DNA from: Brachyspira pilosicoli
Lineage (GTDB): Bacteria; Spirochaetota; Brachyspiria; Brachyspirales; Brachyspiraceae
Reading direction: 5' to 3'
NCBI RefSeq assembly: GCF_008016535.1
Contig: NZ_SAXY01000044.1
Coordinates: 1 to 56,982 of the forward strand
DNA: 56,982 bases
Each line of letters starts with the position of its first letter. The first letter of the stretch is position 1. Both the position numbers and the translations under genes were made by a program. A model generated the notes under the pieces. The model saw nothing but the letters and a program-made list of their open reading frames with translations, made no database searches and was not told the origin of the DNA. Shown here piece by piece: positions 17,440 through 25,654 of the stretch.

Positions 17440-17473
17440 TGTATTGCATATTGTTTATTCAATATGCAATACA
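17440..17473 (+). terminator. Perfect 14-bp hairpin between lipoproteins 3 and 4
   Basis: TGTATTGCATATTG (17440-17453) pairs perfectly with CAATATGCAATACA (17460-17473) around the loop TTTATT. The stem is A/T-rich and the following sequence is only weakly T-rich, so it may be an attenuator, an RNA-processing site or a protein-binding palindrome rather than a strong terminator. Confidence 0.6.
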
Positions 17474-17529
17474 TAAATTTTATAGATAAAATTTAATTAT
17501 ATGATATAATAAAAATTAAGGTAATTGTT

Positions 17530-18099
17530 ATGAAAAATAAACTCAAATTTCTAACAACTATATTCATAATATTAATAATCTCTATTTCATGTGCTCAAAA
17601 GTCAGCAACAGACCCCAGACAAGAAGCAGACAAAGAAAACGTATCAGGCATAGAAATTGGAAATGGATACAAAGGAACTATATATTATGGTAATCAGTCT
17701 TTTTCAGGAGAAATAACTCAGACAAAAATTGAAGAACTATGGAAGAACATGGTTGCAAATAAAATCATATATGAAACTTCATCATATACTACAATAACAG
17801 GTGAATTTAGAGAAGATGCAAGCTATTATGAAACTAAATGGGAAAGCGGAACAAGTGCCAGAACTGTTTTTAAAAGATGTATGTTATGCAAATATAATGG
17901 CAAAAACTATATAGCTGGGGTATATTGGGATAATAAAACAGGCGTTGGAATGCTAATACGATACAGACTTATTATAATAGATGAAGAAGGTGTTGAACAG
18001 GCTTGGTATGGCGGCGGAAGTGATGCTAATGTAATACCCGATGAAAAAACTAGCGATTGGGTTAAGTATTGGTGGCCTTTTGGTTATATAAAACTTTAA
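17530..18099 (+). CDS. Riboswitch-operon lipoprotein 4 (domain C only)
   Basis: 189 residues. Lipobox SISC (Cys21), short linker, then domain C: FSGEITQTKIEELWKNMVAN, YYETKWESGTSARTVFKRC, NYIAGVYWDNKTGVGMLIRY, AWYGGGSDANVIPDEKTSDW. It is nearly colinear with residues 170-309 of lipoprotein 1, with long identical stretches. Its signal peptide and 5' leader differ from those of genes 1, 2, 3 and 5. A TATAAT at about 17503 and AAGG 9 bases before ATG suggest it may also be transcribed separately. Confidence 0.83.
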   Translation: MKNKLKFLTTIFIILIISISCAQKSATDPRQEADKENVSGIEIGNGYKGTIYYGNQSFSGEITQTKIEELWKNMVANKIIYETSSYTTITGEFREDASYYETKWESGTSARTVFKRCMLCKYNGKNYIAGVYWDNKTGVGMLIRYRLIIIDEEGVEQAWYGGGSDANVIPDEKTSDWVKYWWPFGYIKL

Positions 18100-18134
18100 A
18101 ATAAATAATTAAATTAAAATAAAGGAGCATTATT

Positions 18135-18698
18135 ATGCAAAAACAAATCAAAATCTTATTAACTCTATTAATGTCTTTAGCTTTAGCAGTATCATGTGCT
18201 GACCCAACTACTGATCCAAATAATAAAAATACAGGAACAGGTGATGGCACAACAGGTAATGGCACAGATATAGAAATAAGCACTGGTGTTGGAAATCGCA
18301 ACTATAGATTTTTAGCAGATAAAAAGATTTTAGATTTAAGCTGGCAAGACCAAAGAAAAAAAGACTATTTCCATAGCAACTGGATGAATATTTTTACAAA
18401 TCAAACTCTTAAAGCTGCGGGCGAAACAGTAAGTACAAGAACAACAGATAAAGAAGCAACTTATTTTGAAAACAATAGTGCTGTTTTAGGTAAATTTGTA
18501 TATGCTACAAATATAGAATTTAAAGGTACAAACTATATAGGGGCATTGTATAATAACCCTAACCAAATATCTATGCCATGGATGTTGTTGCATGTAGATG
18601 CAGATGGAAAATTGATGATGGCTACTGCTGGGGTAAAGAGCCTCCTACAGAAGAAGATTGGAAGTCTAATGAACATGTTCTTCATAATGCTACTATAG
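18135..18698 (+). CDS. Riboswitch-operon lipoprotein 5 (divergent domain C, frameshifted end)
   Basis: 187 residues as read. Lipobox AVSC (Cys21), a Gly/Thr/Asn linker, then a divergent domain C: ATYFENNSAVLGKFVYATNIEF, GTNYIGALYNNPNQ and MLLHVDADGKLM align with the same region of lipoprotein 4. The last ~25 residues (VKSLLQKKIGSLMNMFFIMLL) fit no relative. Switching frame near 18629 gives WGKEPPTEEDWKSNEH and a stop at 18713-18715, matching the AWYGGGSD...DEKTSDW end of its paralogues. A single-base loss near 18629 is likely. The leader matches those of genes 1-3. Confidence 0.78.
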   Translation: MQKQIKILLTLLMSLALAVSCADPTTDPNNKNTGTGDGTTGNGTDIEISTGVGNRNYRFLADKKILDLSWQDQRKKDYFHSNWMNIFTNQTLKAAGETVSTRTTDKEATYFENNSAVLGKFVYATNIEFKGTNYIGALYNNPNQISMPWMLLHVDADGKLMMATAGVKSLLQKKIGSLMNMFFIMLL

Positions 18699-18749
18699 AA
18701 AATTTTAAAAAATAATTTAATTAATAAAAAATAAATAGGCTGAGAAATT

Positions 18750-20693
18750 ATGAGATATCTAATTATATTCCTTCTTGCTGTAAATATATTGTATTCGCAA
18801 AGCTATTTAATAAGAGAGTTAAAGGGAGGCATTTGGGTTACTTCTCAGGTAGAGATAACAAATAATACTCAAACAAATCAAAATAAGCAATCCTCTCTTC
18901 CTAAAAGTCCTATCAAATCAAACAGCCGTATTATAACTTCAGAAGAAATTGATAGAATGGGTTATAAAAATGCTCAGGAAGTTTTAGCAAATCAGCCCGG
19001 ATTTGTTAATAAGGGCACATATATGGGTAATGAAGTAGTTGATCCTGCTGGAGCTAATGGAGATAATATAAAGATATATGTTAATGGCGTACTTATGAAC
19101 ACTGCTAAGGGAAATGCTGATGCAGGTGTCGACTTAAGAAGGATACCCTCAAACTTAATAGAAAAAATAGAGATAATAGGTAATTCTATTTATATAACAA
19201 CAAAAACCCCTGCTCAGGATATACTTTTGGTATCATTAGGTTATGGCGCATATAATACTGTAAGACCTTCTATACTATTTTCCAGAAACATTGACGATAA
19301 TCAAGTGTTTACTTTTACAGCAGATTCTTATTATAGTGACGGAAATTATTATTATGATTTTAGTAATTCATCAGGAAACAGAGTACAAGGAAATTTTAGA
19401 GATAATAGACAGTTTATTGCTAATTCATCTGCCAATTATAAATACACATTTAATAATAAAGACTTTATAAATGTATTTGCTAATGTATCATATTCAAGCT
19501 CTGCAGCACAATATGAAATTCCGCCTGTTAATAAAACAGATTCTTGGTTTACTTTTACTACTCTTACATCTGCAGTTTCATATAATGGTTTTTCTGATAT
19601 TTTAGATTATAATATTACATTATCATATTTATTTGATTCATTTGTAGATAGACCATATTTTCAAGATGGTAAATATGTATCAGATTATAAATCACATGCT
19701 GCAGCTTTAACTACTTCCCTATCAAGAATGGACGAATTTATACCAAACACCATCACAATGTATAACAAATTAACTCCAGAATATAGATATGACATTCTCA
19801 CAGAAGATACAAATGCAATAGAAACTAATTTCTATTATTATCCTCAAAGGCATTCAGTTTCATTAAAATATGAAATGCAGCTTTCCTTCGGATATTGGGA
19901 CAATGCTACTCCTATATTTACATTTCTTCCAAGCATAAAATATGAGTATCAAAATGAAATATTTACAAACCAAAGAAATAAAAATTATTTGGCATATAAT
20001 GCCGGATTTAATTTAAATTTTTATAAAGGATATGCATTATACTTTGGTTATATGAGTGATTATACAGCTCCTACTTTTAATGATCTTTATTATGGAGTAT
20101 TTAGCAATCCTCAGCTGCTTCCAGAAAGCTATAATCAATTACTCACCAAATTAACATTAGAACCTGTAACCAATCTAAAAATAGAGGCTTCTTATGCATA
20201 TACTATCTATACAAATAAAATAATTTGGTTTAGTAATGTACCTGAAAATGTGGATACAGCAACTTCTCATATAGTCAGCTCAAGCATAGGTTATGATATA
20301 CCTTTTGCTGAGTATCATAAAATAAAAACAAAAATAGGATATTCTTATCAGTTAGCATATATGGGAAAAGATAAACTGCCAAAAATAGGTCTGCCTGAAC
20401 ATGTAGCAACAGCATTATTAGGATATGATTTTATACCTAAAAATGATGTATTAAGTTCATTATCTTTAAATATTTACTATACCTACTCCACTCCAAGGCC
20501 TTTATCAGATTACAGACCTATACGTTATTCTCAAGTATTCCATGATTTTAATATATCATTTTATTCTATATGGTTTAATCATTTGATATTCTCTATGCAT
20601 TTTAAAAATATTTTTAATAAGACCCCAATACTTTCAACATATTCTGTTGCTAAGCCATTTACTTTTGAATTTGAAGTTGGGTATAATTTTTAG
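18750..20693 (+). CDS. TonB-dependent outer-membrane receptor, BtuB-like
   Basis: 647 residues. Signal peptide of about 18 residues. A plug domain follows: SEEIDRMGYKNAQEVLANQPG, IKIYVNGVLMNTAKG, DLRRIPSNLIEKIEII. After it come beta-strand-rich segments and a C-terminus ending in Phe (FEFEVGYNF), as expected for a barrel. The length is close to BtuB (about 600). The usual plug end (GAINI.TK) is shortened to NSIYITTKTP. It lies 51 bases after the read end of lipoprotein 5, and the riboswitch at the operon head points to cobalamin as ligand. TonB, ExbB and ExbD are not in the window. Confidence 0.86.
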   Translation: MRYLIIFLLAVNILYSQSYLIRELKGGIWVTSQVEITNNTQTNQNKQSSLPKSPIKSNSRIITSEEIDRMGYKNAQEVLANQPGFVNKGTYMGNEVVDPAGANGDNIKIYVNGVLMNTAKGNADAGVDLRRIPSNLIEKIEIIGNSIYITTKTPAQDILLVSLGYGAYNTVRPSILFSRNIDDNQVFTFTADSYYSDGNYYYDFSNSSGNRVQGNFRDNRQFIANSSANYKYTFNNKDFINVFANVSYSSSAAQYEIPPVNKTDSWFTFTTLTSAVSYNGFSDILDYNITLSYLFDSFVDRPYFQDGKYVSDYKSHAAALTTSLSRMDEFIPNTITMYNKLTPEYRYDILTEDTNAIETNFYYYPQRHSVSLKYEMQLSFGYWDNATPIFTFLPSIKYEYQNEIFTNQRNKNYLAYNAGFNLNFYKGYALYFGYMSDYTAPTFNDLYYGVFSNPQLLPESYNQLLTKLTLEPVTNLKIEASYAYTIYTNKIIWFSNVPENVDTATSHIVSSSIGYDIPFAEYHKIKTKIGYSYQLAYMGKDKLPKIGLPEHVATALLGYDFIPKNDVLSSLSLNIYYTYSTPRPLSDYRPIRYSQVFHDFNISFYSIWFNHLIFSMHFKNIFNKTPILSTYSVAKPFTFEFEVGYNF

Positions 20694-20699
20694 TATATG

Positions 20700-21243
20700 T
20701 TTGAAAAATTATATTTTTTGTGTTTTGTTTTATTCAAGTTTTATCGTAACAAAGTTTTTGCCTTCTTGGTACGCTTTGCGAAAGTGCAAGTACTATAGCT
20801 TTATATTTTGGAATATATAAAACAATGGCTATATTTTGATATACATAAAAAGCTATAATCTATTAAATGCAGTTCTTTTGGTTCTTTTATACCAATAAAA
20901 GAACTGGGGGTGTGGGGGCTAGTCCCCACAAACAAAAAACTTAAATTTTTTTAGTATATATTAAATAACTATAATTTATGTTTTTATTTTTATTCAACTT
21001 TTTCCCGCCTTCGCGGTGCGGACTTCGTCAAAGTTGCAAAAAGTGCAAGTAAAAGAATCATAACAAATCATATTAATTGTATTTTATATATAATATAAAT
21101 AATATATTTAGCTAAAATGCAGTCCTTTTGCTTCTTTGGGTCACCACCGAGTAGGTGTCTAATCGGCAAAAGAAGTGGGGTGCTACCCTACGGGCACGCT
21201 TCGCAGGGGGCAAAGCCCTGCAAATAATAAAAATATAAAAATT
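20700..21243. repeat. Gene-free repeat cluster after the receptor gene
   Basis: No credible gene. One repeat copy at 20860-20935 has hairpin A (AGTTCTTTT at 20871-20879 with AAAAGAACT at 20897-20905) followed by hairpin B (TGTGGGG at 20911 with CCCCACA at 20924). A second copy at 21115-21230 has CTTCTTT/AAAGAAG arms and hairpin B as GCAGGG/CCCTGC (21203-21222). Between them (20995-21055) is another shared segment, with TTCAACTTTTTCCCGCC and GACTTCGTCAAAGTTGCAAA. All recur elsewhere in the window. Confidence 0.75.
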
Positions 21244-21897
21244 TTATTTCTTGTTCTTGAAATAGTCGCAATACTGTGAAACCGTACATTCACTGCATAA
21301 AGGGCTAATGGGCTTACATAGGTTCTGTCCATAAATAACTAATGTGTCATTATAAACTCGCCAATATTCTTTTGGAAGCTTTTCTCTCAATGCAAACTCT
21401 GTTTCTTCCGGTGTCTTTGTGTGAACATAACCAAATCTATTTGATATTCTATGTACATGCGTGTCAACACATATTCCGTCTTTATCAAAAGCCTCTGTAA
21501 CTACTAAATTAGCAACTTTTCTGCCTACCCCTTTGAGTTTTAAAAGCTCATCTATCTCATCAGGAACTTCCCCATTATAATCATCAATAATCATATGAGA
21601 AACTTCAAGTATATTTTTTGCCTTCACATTATAAAAACCTACAGGGTAAATAAGCTTAGCAATCTCTTCTTCTGTAAGCTTTATCATCTCTTTTGCATTT
21701 CCTGCCTTTTCAAACAGCCTCATAGAAGCATCTCTTGTTGTAGGGTCTTTTGTTCTAAGAGAAAGCATAGTAGAAATTAATATTTTATAAGCATCTCTGT
21801 TTGTAATTATTTTTATTTCTGTTACTACAGGCATAGGCATAGATTTGGTAACTTTTGTAAGTTCTTTCATTATAGGGTGTATATCTTTATCATTCAT
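21244..21897 (-). CDS. nth: Endonuclease III (DNA glycosylase/AP lyase)
   Basis: 217 residues, the normal length. Helix-hairpin-helix [15 protein letters not shown] carries the catalytic Lys, and [13 protein letters not shown] the catalytic Asp. The C-terminal 4Fe-4S cluster is complete ([18 protein letters not shown]-x6-C-x2-C-x5-C). It removes oxidised pyrimidines in base-excision repair. It lies 11 bases after the RsiV-like gene on the same strand, so it is probably cotranscribed. Its 3' end abuts a repeat cluster. Confidence 0.95.
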   Translation of the reverse strand: MNDKDIHPIMKELTKVTKSMPMPVVTEIKIITNRDAYKILISTMLSLRTKDPTTRDASMRLFEKAGNAKEMIKLTEEEIAKLIYPVGFYNVKAKNILEVSHMIIDDYNGEVPDEIDELLKLKGVGRKVANLVVTEAFDKDGICVDTHVHRISNRFGYVHTKTPEETEFALREKLPKEYWRVYNDTLVIYGQNLCKPISPLCSECTVSQYCDYFKNKK

Positions 21898-21908
21898 AAA
21901 AAACTCAC

Positions 21909-22946
21909 CTATTCAAATAAATACATAAATACAGAATCTTGTTTTACAAATGGTTTTAATTCAGAATATCTAAACTCTATTTCAATAATACCATGTGCAT
22001 AATCTGATATCTTATAGGCAGGCCATATAAACTTTATACCCGTTGGAGTAATATCGAATGTATCGCTTAATGTAATACTATTAAAATCAAAGAAATCAGA
22101 TTCTGACATATTCTGAGTAAGTTTTATACGCATTAAATTAATTAAGTCAATATCAGCAACATCATCTATAAGCTCTGATATGCTTAAACCAATTCTCTTT
22201 CCTGTGGATATTAAATATATATTAGGCTGAAAATTATATATGCCATGAGCACCGCCTGCATAAGAATAATTGTATAAAGAAAATGATATTATTTTCTCAT
22301 CTATAAATGATACCTCAATATTCCTTTGCATATTAAACTTATCATTTTCTGATGCAGTTTCTTTCCAAGTATTATATTGCGATGAAATTAAATTATTGAG
22401 CGTTGTTATTATATTTTCTTCATCTATAGATTTAGTATCATCAATGTCTAGAGATATTCTGTTTATTGCTTTTATGTTTTTGTTATTTTCTATAACAACA
22501 GCATCTCTGCTCGATTCAAAACTTCCATTATCATCTTTGATATTTAATTTTGCATTTATAAAGCTAATTTTATTTATAGGATAATTATTGTTTATAGAAA
22601 AAGAAAAATTGAAAGTATTATTTTTGTCAGCCGAAACCCAATTACCAGTAAAAACCATTTCACTGCTAATTTCACCATCTAAAGAACCTATTATTCTATC
22701 ATTAATATTCTCATCAAGATGAAAGGTGTTTCCATTAATACCGCCCTTTATATCAGTAATCTGTTTTATAGTATCATAATAATATTTACCTGTAAGATTA
22801 TTATTATTATCTATATATAAATACATACTTATAGGAGTATTGCCAATATTACCTTTAAGAAAATAAAAATCCTTTTTTGATATATCTATATTTTGACAAA
22901 AGAGTAAAGAAGAAAATAACAAAAAAACATAAACAACTTTTTTCAT
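21909..22946 (-). CDS. Exported RsiV-like protein (DUF4163/DUF3298)
   Basis: 345 residues. The hydrophobic N-terminus ends in SSLLFCQN, either a relaxed spirochaetal lipobox (Cys17) or a signal-peptidase I site. The C-terminal half has the DUF3298 signature: [13 protein letters not shown], then [12 protein letters not shown] and a late [23 protein letters not shown] preceding segment ([16 protein letters not shown]) matches DUF4163. These domains occur in RsiV (a lysozyme-binding anti-sigma factor) and in PdaC, but no cytoplasmic anti-sigma part is present here. Likely a periplasmic binding protein; ligand unknown. Confidence 0.75.
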   Translation of the reverse strand: MKKVVYVFLLFSSLLFCQNIDISKKDFYFLKGNIGNTPISMYLYIDNNNNLTGKYYYDTIKQITDIKGGINGNTFHLDENINDRIIGSLDGEISSEMVFTGNWVSADKNNTFNFSFSINNNYPINKISFINAKLNIKDDNGSFESSRDAVVIENNKNIKAINRISLDIDDTKSIDEENIITTLNNLISSQYNTWKETASENDKFNMQRNIEVSFIDEKIISFSLYNYSYAGGAHGIYNFQPNIYLISTGKRIGLSISELIDDVADIDLINLMRIKLTQNMSESDFFDFNSITLSDTFDITPTGIKFIWPAYKISDYAHGIIEIEFRYSELKPFVKQDSVFMYLFE

Positions 22947-23003
22947 TTATAAACCCATTAAATTGTAATCTAAATATAATAATATAAATGAAAAAATAAA
23001 ACA

Positions 23004-23023
23004 AGGGGGACTAATATCCCCCT
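23004..23023 (-). terminator. Intrinsic terminator of tpiA
   Basis: AGGGGGA (23004-23010) pairs with TCCCCCT (23017-23023). On the minus strand it is followed by TGTTTTATTTTTT. It sits about 25 bases past the tpiA stop and separates tpiA from the RsiV-like gene. Confidence 0.85.
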
Positions 23024-23046
23024 AACAAATAAAATTATTTAATAAT

Positions 23047-23805
23047 TTACTTAGCTATATAGTTAACTATTCTAGAAAACTTATCAGCAACTAGTGAAGC
23101 ACCGCCAACCAAAGCACCGTCTATATTAGGCATATTAAGTAAATCATCAGCATTCTTTTCATTAACGCTTCCGCCGTAAAGTATAATCATACCCTCAGCA
23201 ACACTCTCATTATAAATTGACTTTAATGTATCTCTTATAGTTTTATGCACATCATCAGCATCTTGAGGAGTAGCAGTTTTACCAGTACCAATAGCCCAAA
23301 CAGGTTCATAAGCTATAACTACCTTTTTAGCCTCAGCTTCACTTAACCCCTTAAAAGCCTCCTTTACTTGACTGCTTACTATATTAGAAGTAATACCCTT
23401 TTCTCTCTCTTCTAAATGCTCCCCCACACATAAAACAGGCACTAAATTTTTATCTAAAGCTCTTTTTACTTTTTTGTTTATAAGCTCATCTTTTTCACCG
23501 AATATATCACGGCATTCAGAGTGTCCAATTATAACATATTCACATCCTACAGCCAAAAGCATATCAGCAGAAATCTGTCCAGTAAAAGCACCCTTCTCTT
23601 CAAAATATAAATTCTGTGCTCCTAATTTTATATTGCTTCCCTTAATAGCATTACAAACATCACTCAAACAAGTAAAAGTAGGTGCTATCATAATATCTCT
23701 ATCTTTAACATCTTTTACTAAATCCTTTAATTGTTTAACTAACTCTAAAGCCTCTTTATTAGTATTATTCATTTTCCAGTTGCCAGCTATAAGTTTTCTT
23801 CTCAT
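23047..23805 (-). CDS. tpiA: Triosephosphate isomerase
   Basis: 252 residues, full length. GNWKMN (Asn/Lys of the active site), IIGHSECR (catalytic His) and AYEPVWAIGTGKTATPQ (catalytic Glu) are all present, as is the phosphate-binding YGGSVNEKNA. It interconverts dihydroxyacetone phosphate and glyceraldehyde 3-phosphate in glycolysis. AAGGAG lies 11 bases before the ATG, in a leader identical over about 24 bases to that of the STAS gene. It is followed by a clear terminator. Confidence 0.97.
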   Translation of the reverse strand: MRRKLIAGNWKMNNTNKEALELVKQLKDLVKDVKDRDIMIAPTFTCLSDVCNAIKGSNIKLGAQNLYFEEKGAFTGQISADMLLAVGCEYVIIGHSECRDIFGEKDELINKKVKRALDKNLVPVLCVGEHLEEREKGITSNIVSSQVKEAFKGLSEAEAKKVVIAYEPVWAIGTGKTATPQDADDVHKTIRDTLKSIYNESVAEGMIILYGGSVNEKNADDLLNMPNIDGALVGGASLVADKFSRIVNYIAK

Positions 23806-23849
23806 AATATATTATTCTCCTTAATTATTATAAAATATTATTAACTTAA

Positions 23850-24407
23850 TTATTTTAATAAATTACTTAAATCTTTAAAATTATGTGCTGTTGAACCTTC
23901 TATAAATCCAAAAAGAACCATCTCTGTACTTATAATATTAGCCCCCAATTTTCTCATCTGCTCTAAACCAATTTGCTTATCATTATTAGTTCTAGAACCG
24001 CAAGCATCAGCAGCCACATAAACATTATATCCATTTTGAATCAAATGATAAACACTATAATATACGCATACATGTGTCTCAGTTCCAAATACTATAATAT
24101 TTTTTTTATTTAAACTATTAAACTCCTCAACAAAATCTTCAGTAGCAAAAACACTAAAATTAGTCTTAGAAAATAATTTATGATGTTTAGGAAGTATCAC
24201 TCTCTCATCAGTAGGTCCTAACCCTTTAGGATACTGCTCAGTAACTAAAACAGGTATATTATATATTTCAGAAGTTTTTAATAATATATTAGATTTTTTT
24301 ATAACAGTATCTGCATTATCTATAGCTGCTAATAATTTACCCTGCAAATCTATACAAATATATAAAGAATTATTTTTATCTAATATAGGTTCATTCATTA
24401 ATTTCAT
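23850..24407 (-). CDS. Isochorismatase-family cysteine hydrolase
   Basis: 185 residues from the chosen ATG (24407), supported by AAGGAT 6 bases upstream; the frame is open a little further. The fold's catalytic triad is visible: Asp in YICIDLQGKLL, a Lys in the PKHHKLFSK region, and Cys in GTETHVCVYYSV. Relatives such as YcaC hydrolyse unknown amide or ester substrates; a siderophore role is unlikely without ent/dhb genes nearby. A TATAAT lies just upstream (complement of about 24426-24431), so it may have its own promoter. Confidence 0.85.
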   Translation of the reverse strand: MKLMNEPILDKNNSLYICIDLQGKLLAAIDNADTVIKKSNILLKTSEIYNIPVLVTEQYPKGLGPTDERVILPKHHKLFSKTNFSVFATEDFVEEFNSLNKKNIIVFGTETHVCVYYSVYHLIQNGYNVYVAADACGSRTNNDKQIGLEQMRKLGANIISTEMVLFGFIEGSTAHNFKDLSNLLK

Positions 24408-24451
24408 AAATAAATCCTTAAAAATATTATACAAACATTAAAAATACAAAT

Positions 24452-24484
24452 AAGGGGAAACAACATAAACATTTGCTTCCCCTT
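24452..24484 (-). terminator. Intrinsic terminator of flaA
   Basis: AAGGGGAA (24452-24459) pairs with TTCCCCTT (24477-24484). On the minus strand the hairpin is followed by ATTTGTATTTTT. It lies about 30 bases past the flaA stop. Confidence 0.85.
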
Positions 24485-24512
24485 AAAAAACTTTCAAAAA
24501 CTCGCTTAATTA

Positions 24513-25439
24513 TTATTGAGCAGCAGCAGCATCTTGTTGTTGCTGAGCATCGCCGCCATTAATACGTCTTTGTTCTAATTGTTGTAATTCAAAAGCTTCA
24601 CGAACTCTAGCATTTTCAATAGCTTGTTTTCTTTCGTTCTCAGTTTTTAATAACTGCCAAGTAGCTTCATCATCTATATCTTCTTCGAAGTCAACAACTA
24701 CTACATCATATTCCATAGTTATATCTTTAACATAAGTGATGAAATCTCCGCCTTGAGTATCTTTAGTTCTATAGAAACCTAAAGAGTCTAATCTTACAGA
24801 AGGAATCATTCTAGGATAAAGAGGTCTTCTTACTAATACTCTGTCGCGAACATTAGCTAAATACTCTCTGTTTTCCCATCTTAATTGTCTCCAACCGCTG
24901 AAGTAAAGAGCACCCATAGGATAAGATTTTAATTCACCTAATTCATTTTGTAAGTTTACAAAATAGCTAACTAAATAATTACGTCCATATACCCAAGAAC
25001 TAATAGATTTAATTTCGCCAACATTTTTTACTATACCTTTACCACCTGTATATTTTGTACCATCAGTTCCGCCGTACATTTCAAGCTGAAAAGCAGGTTT
25101 TACTAAAGCATAACTATTCCAAGCTTGTAGAGGGAAATGTACTCTTATACCAAGAACTTTACCAGCTTCCCAAGCTCCGTTATTACCTTTACTATCTACG
25201 TTAGTAACATATGAATTCCTGCGATTTTCTGCTAATCTAGCAGATTCATTTAACCATACTACCCAGTTATCATTGTAAAGATTTTGCTGAACAGAAACTA
25301 CTTCATTTGTATCATCTCCTGCTGGCTGCAAGTTATCAGCATTACCTGTTATAGCAAAATCAATTAAAGTTGAATTTGTTACACCGTAAGCAGATGCAGC
25401 AACAAAAATAGAAGCTAATACTGCGAATAACTTTTTCAT
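24513..25439 (-). CDS. flaA: Flagellar filament outer-layer (sheath) protein FlaA
   Basis: 308 residues. The signal peptide [19 protein letters not shown] and the mature sequence are characteristic of the Brachyspira FlaA sheath protein, which coats the FlaB core of periplasmic flagella. Typical segments are [44 protein letters not shown] and [11 protein letters not shown]. The C-terminus is rich in Gln and Ala ([12 protein letters not shown]). A sigma-70 type promoter and a terminator bracket it, so it is monocistronic; spirochaetal flaA is indeed known to use sigma-70 rather than sigma-28 promoters. Confidence 0.94.
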   Translation of the reverse strand: MKKLFAVLASIFVAASAYGVTNSTLIDFAITGNADNLQPAGDDTNEVVSVQQNLYNDNWVVWLNESARLAENRRNSYVTNVDSKGNNGAWEAGKVLGIRVHFPLQAWNSYALVKPAFQLEMYGGTDGTKYTGGKGIVKNVGEIKSISSWVYGRNYLVSYFVNLQNELGELKSYPMGALYFSGWRQLRWENREYLANVRDRVLVRRPLYPRMIPSVRLDSLGFYRTKDTQGGDFITYVKDITMEYDVVVVDFEEDIDDEATWQLLKTENERKQAIENARVREAFELQQLEQRRINGGDAQQQQDAAAAQ

Positions 25440-25485
25440 AATTTATTGCACTCCTTGTACTAATTAATAAGCATAATAATAATAT

Positions 25486-25514
25486 TTTATACACTAAATC
25501 ACTTAATTTGTCAA
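25486..25514 (-). promoter_or_regulatory. Sigma-70 promoter of flaA
   Basis: Minus strand TTGACA (complement of 25509-25514), 17-base spacer, TATAAA (complement of 25486-25491). The start of transcription would give a leader of about 40 bases with AAGGAG 12 bases before ATG. Confidence 0.8.
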
Positions 25515-25654
25515 GTAGATTTAATAAAAATAATTAAATCTATAAAAATAATATGTAATTTTAGTTGACATAATCTTTAAATTAAAATACAAAATATAAC
25601 TTATTTATTAAGCATATTTTTTATTATAATTTTATTAAAAATATTTTTTTTATA

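Noticed and set aside
17440-17473. Insertion-sequence terminal repeat at the perfect palindrome
   Set aside because: The two arms are only 6 bases apart with no target duplication; a hairpin in the transcript is simpler.
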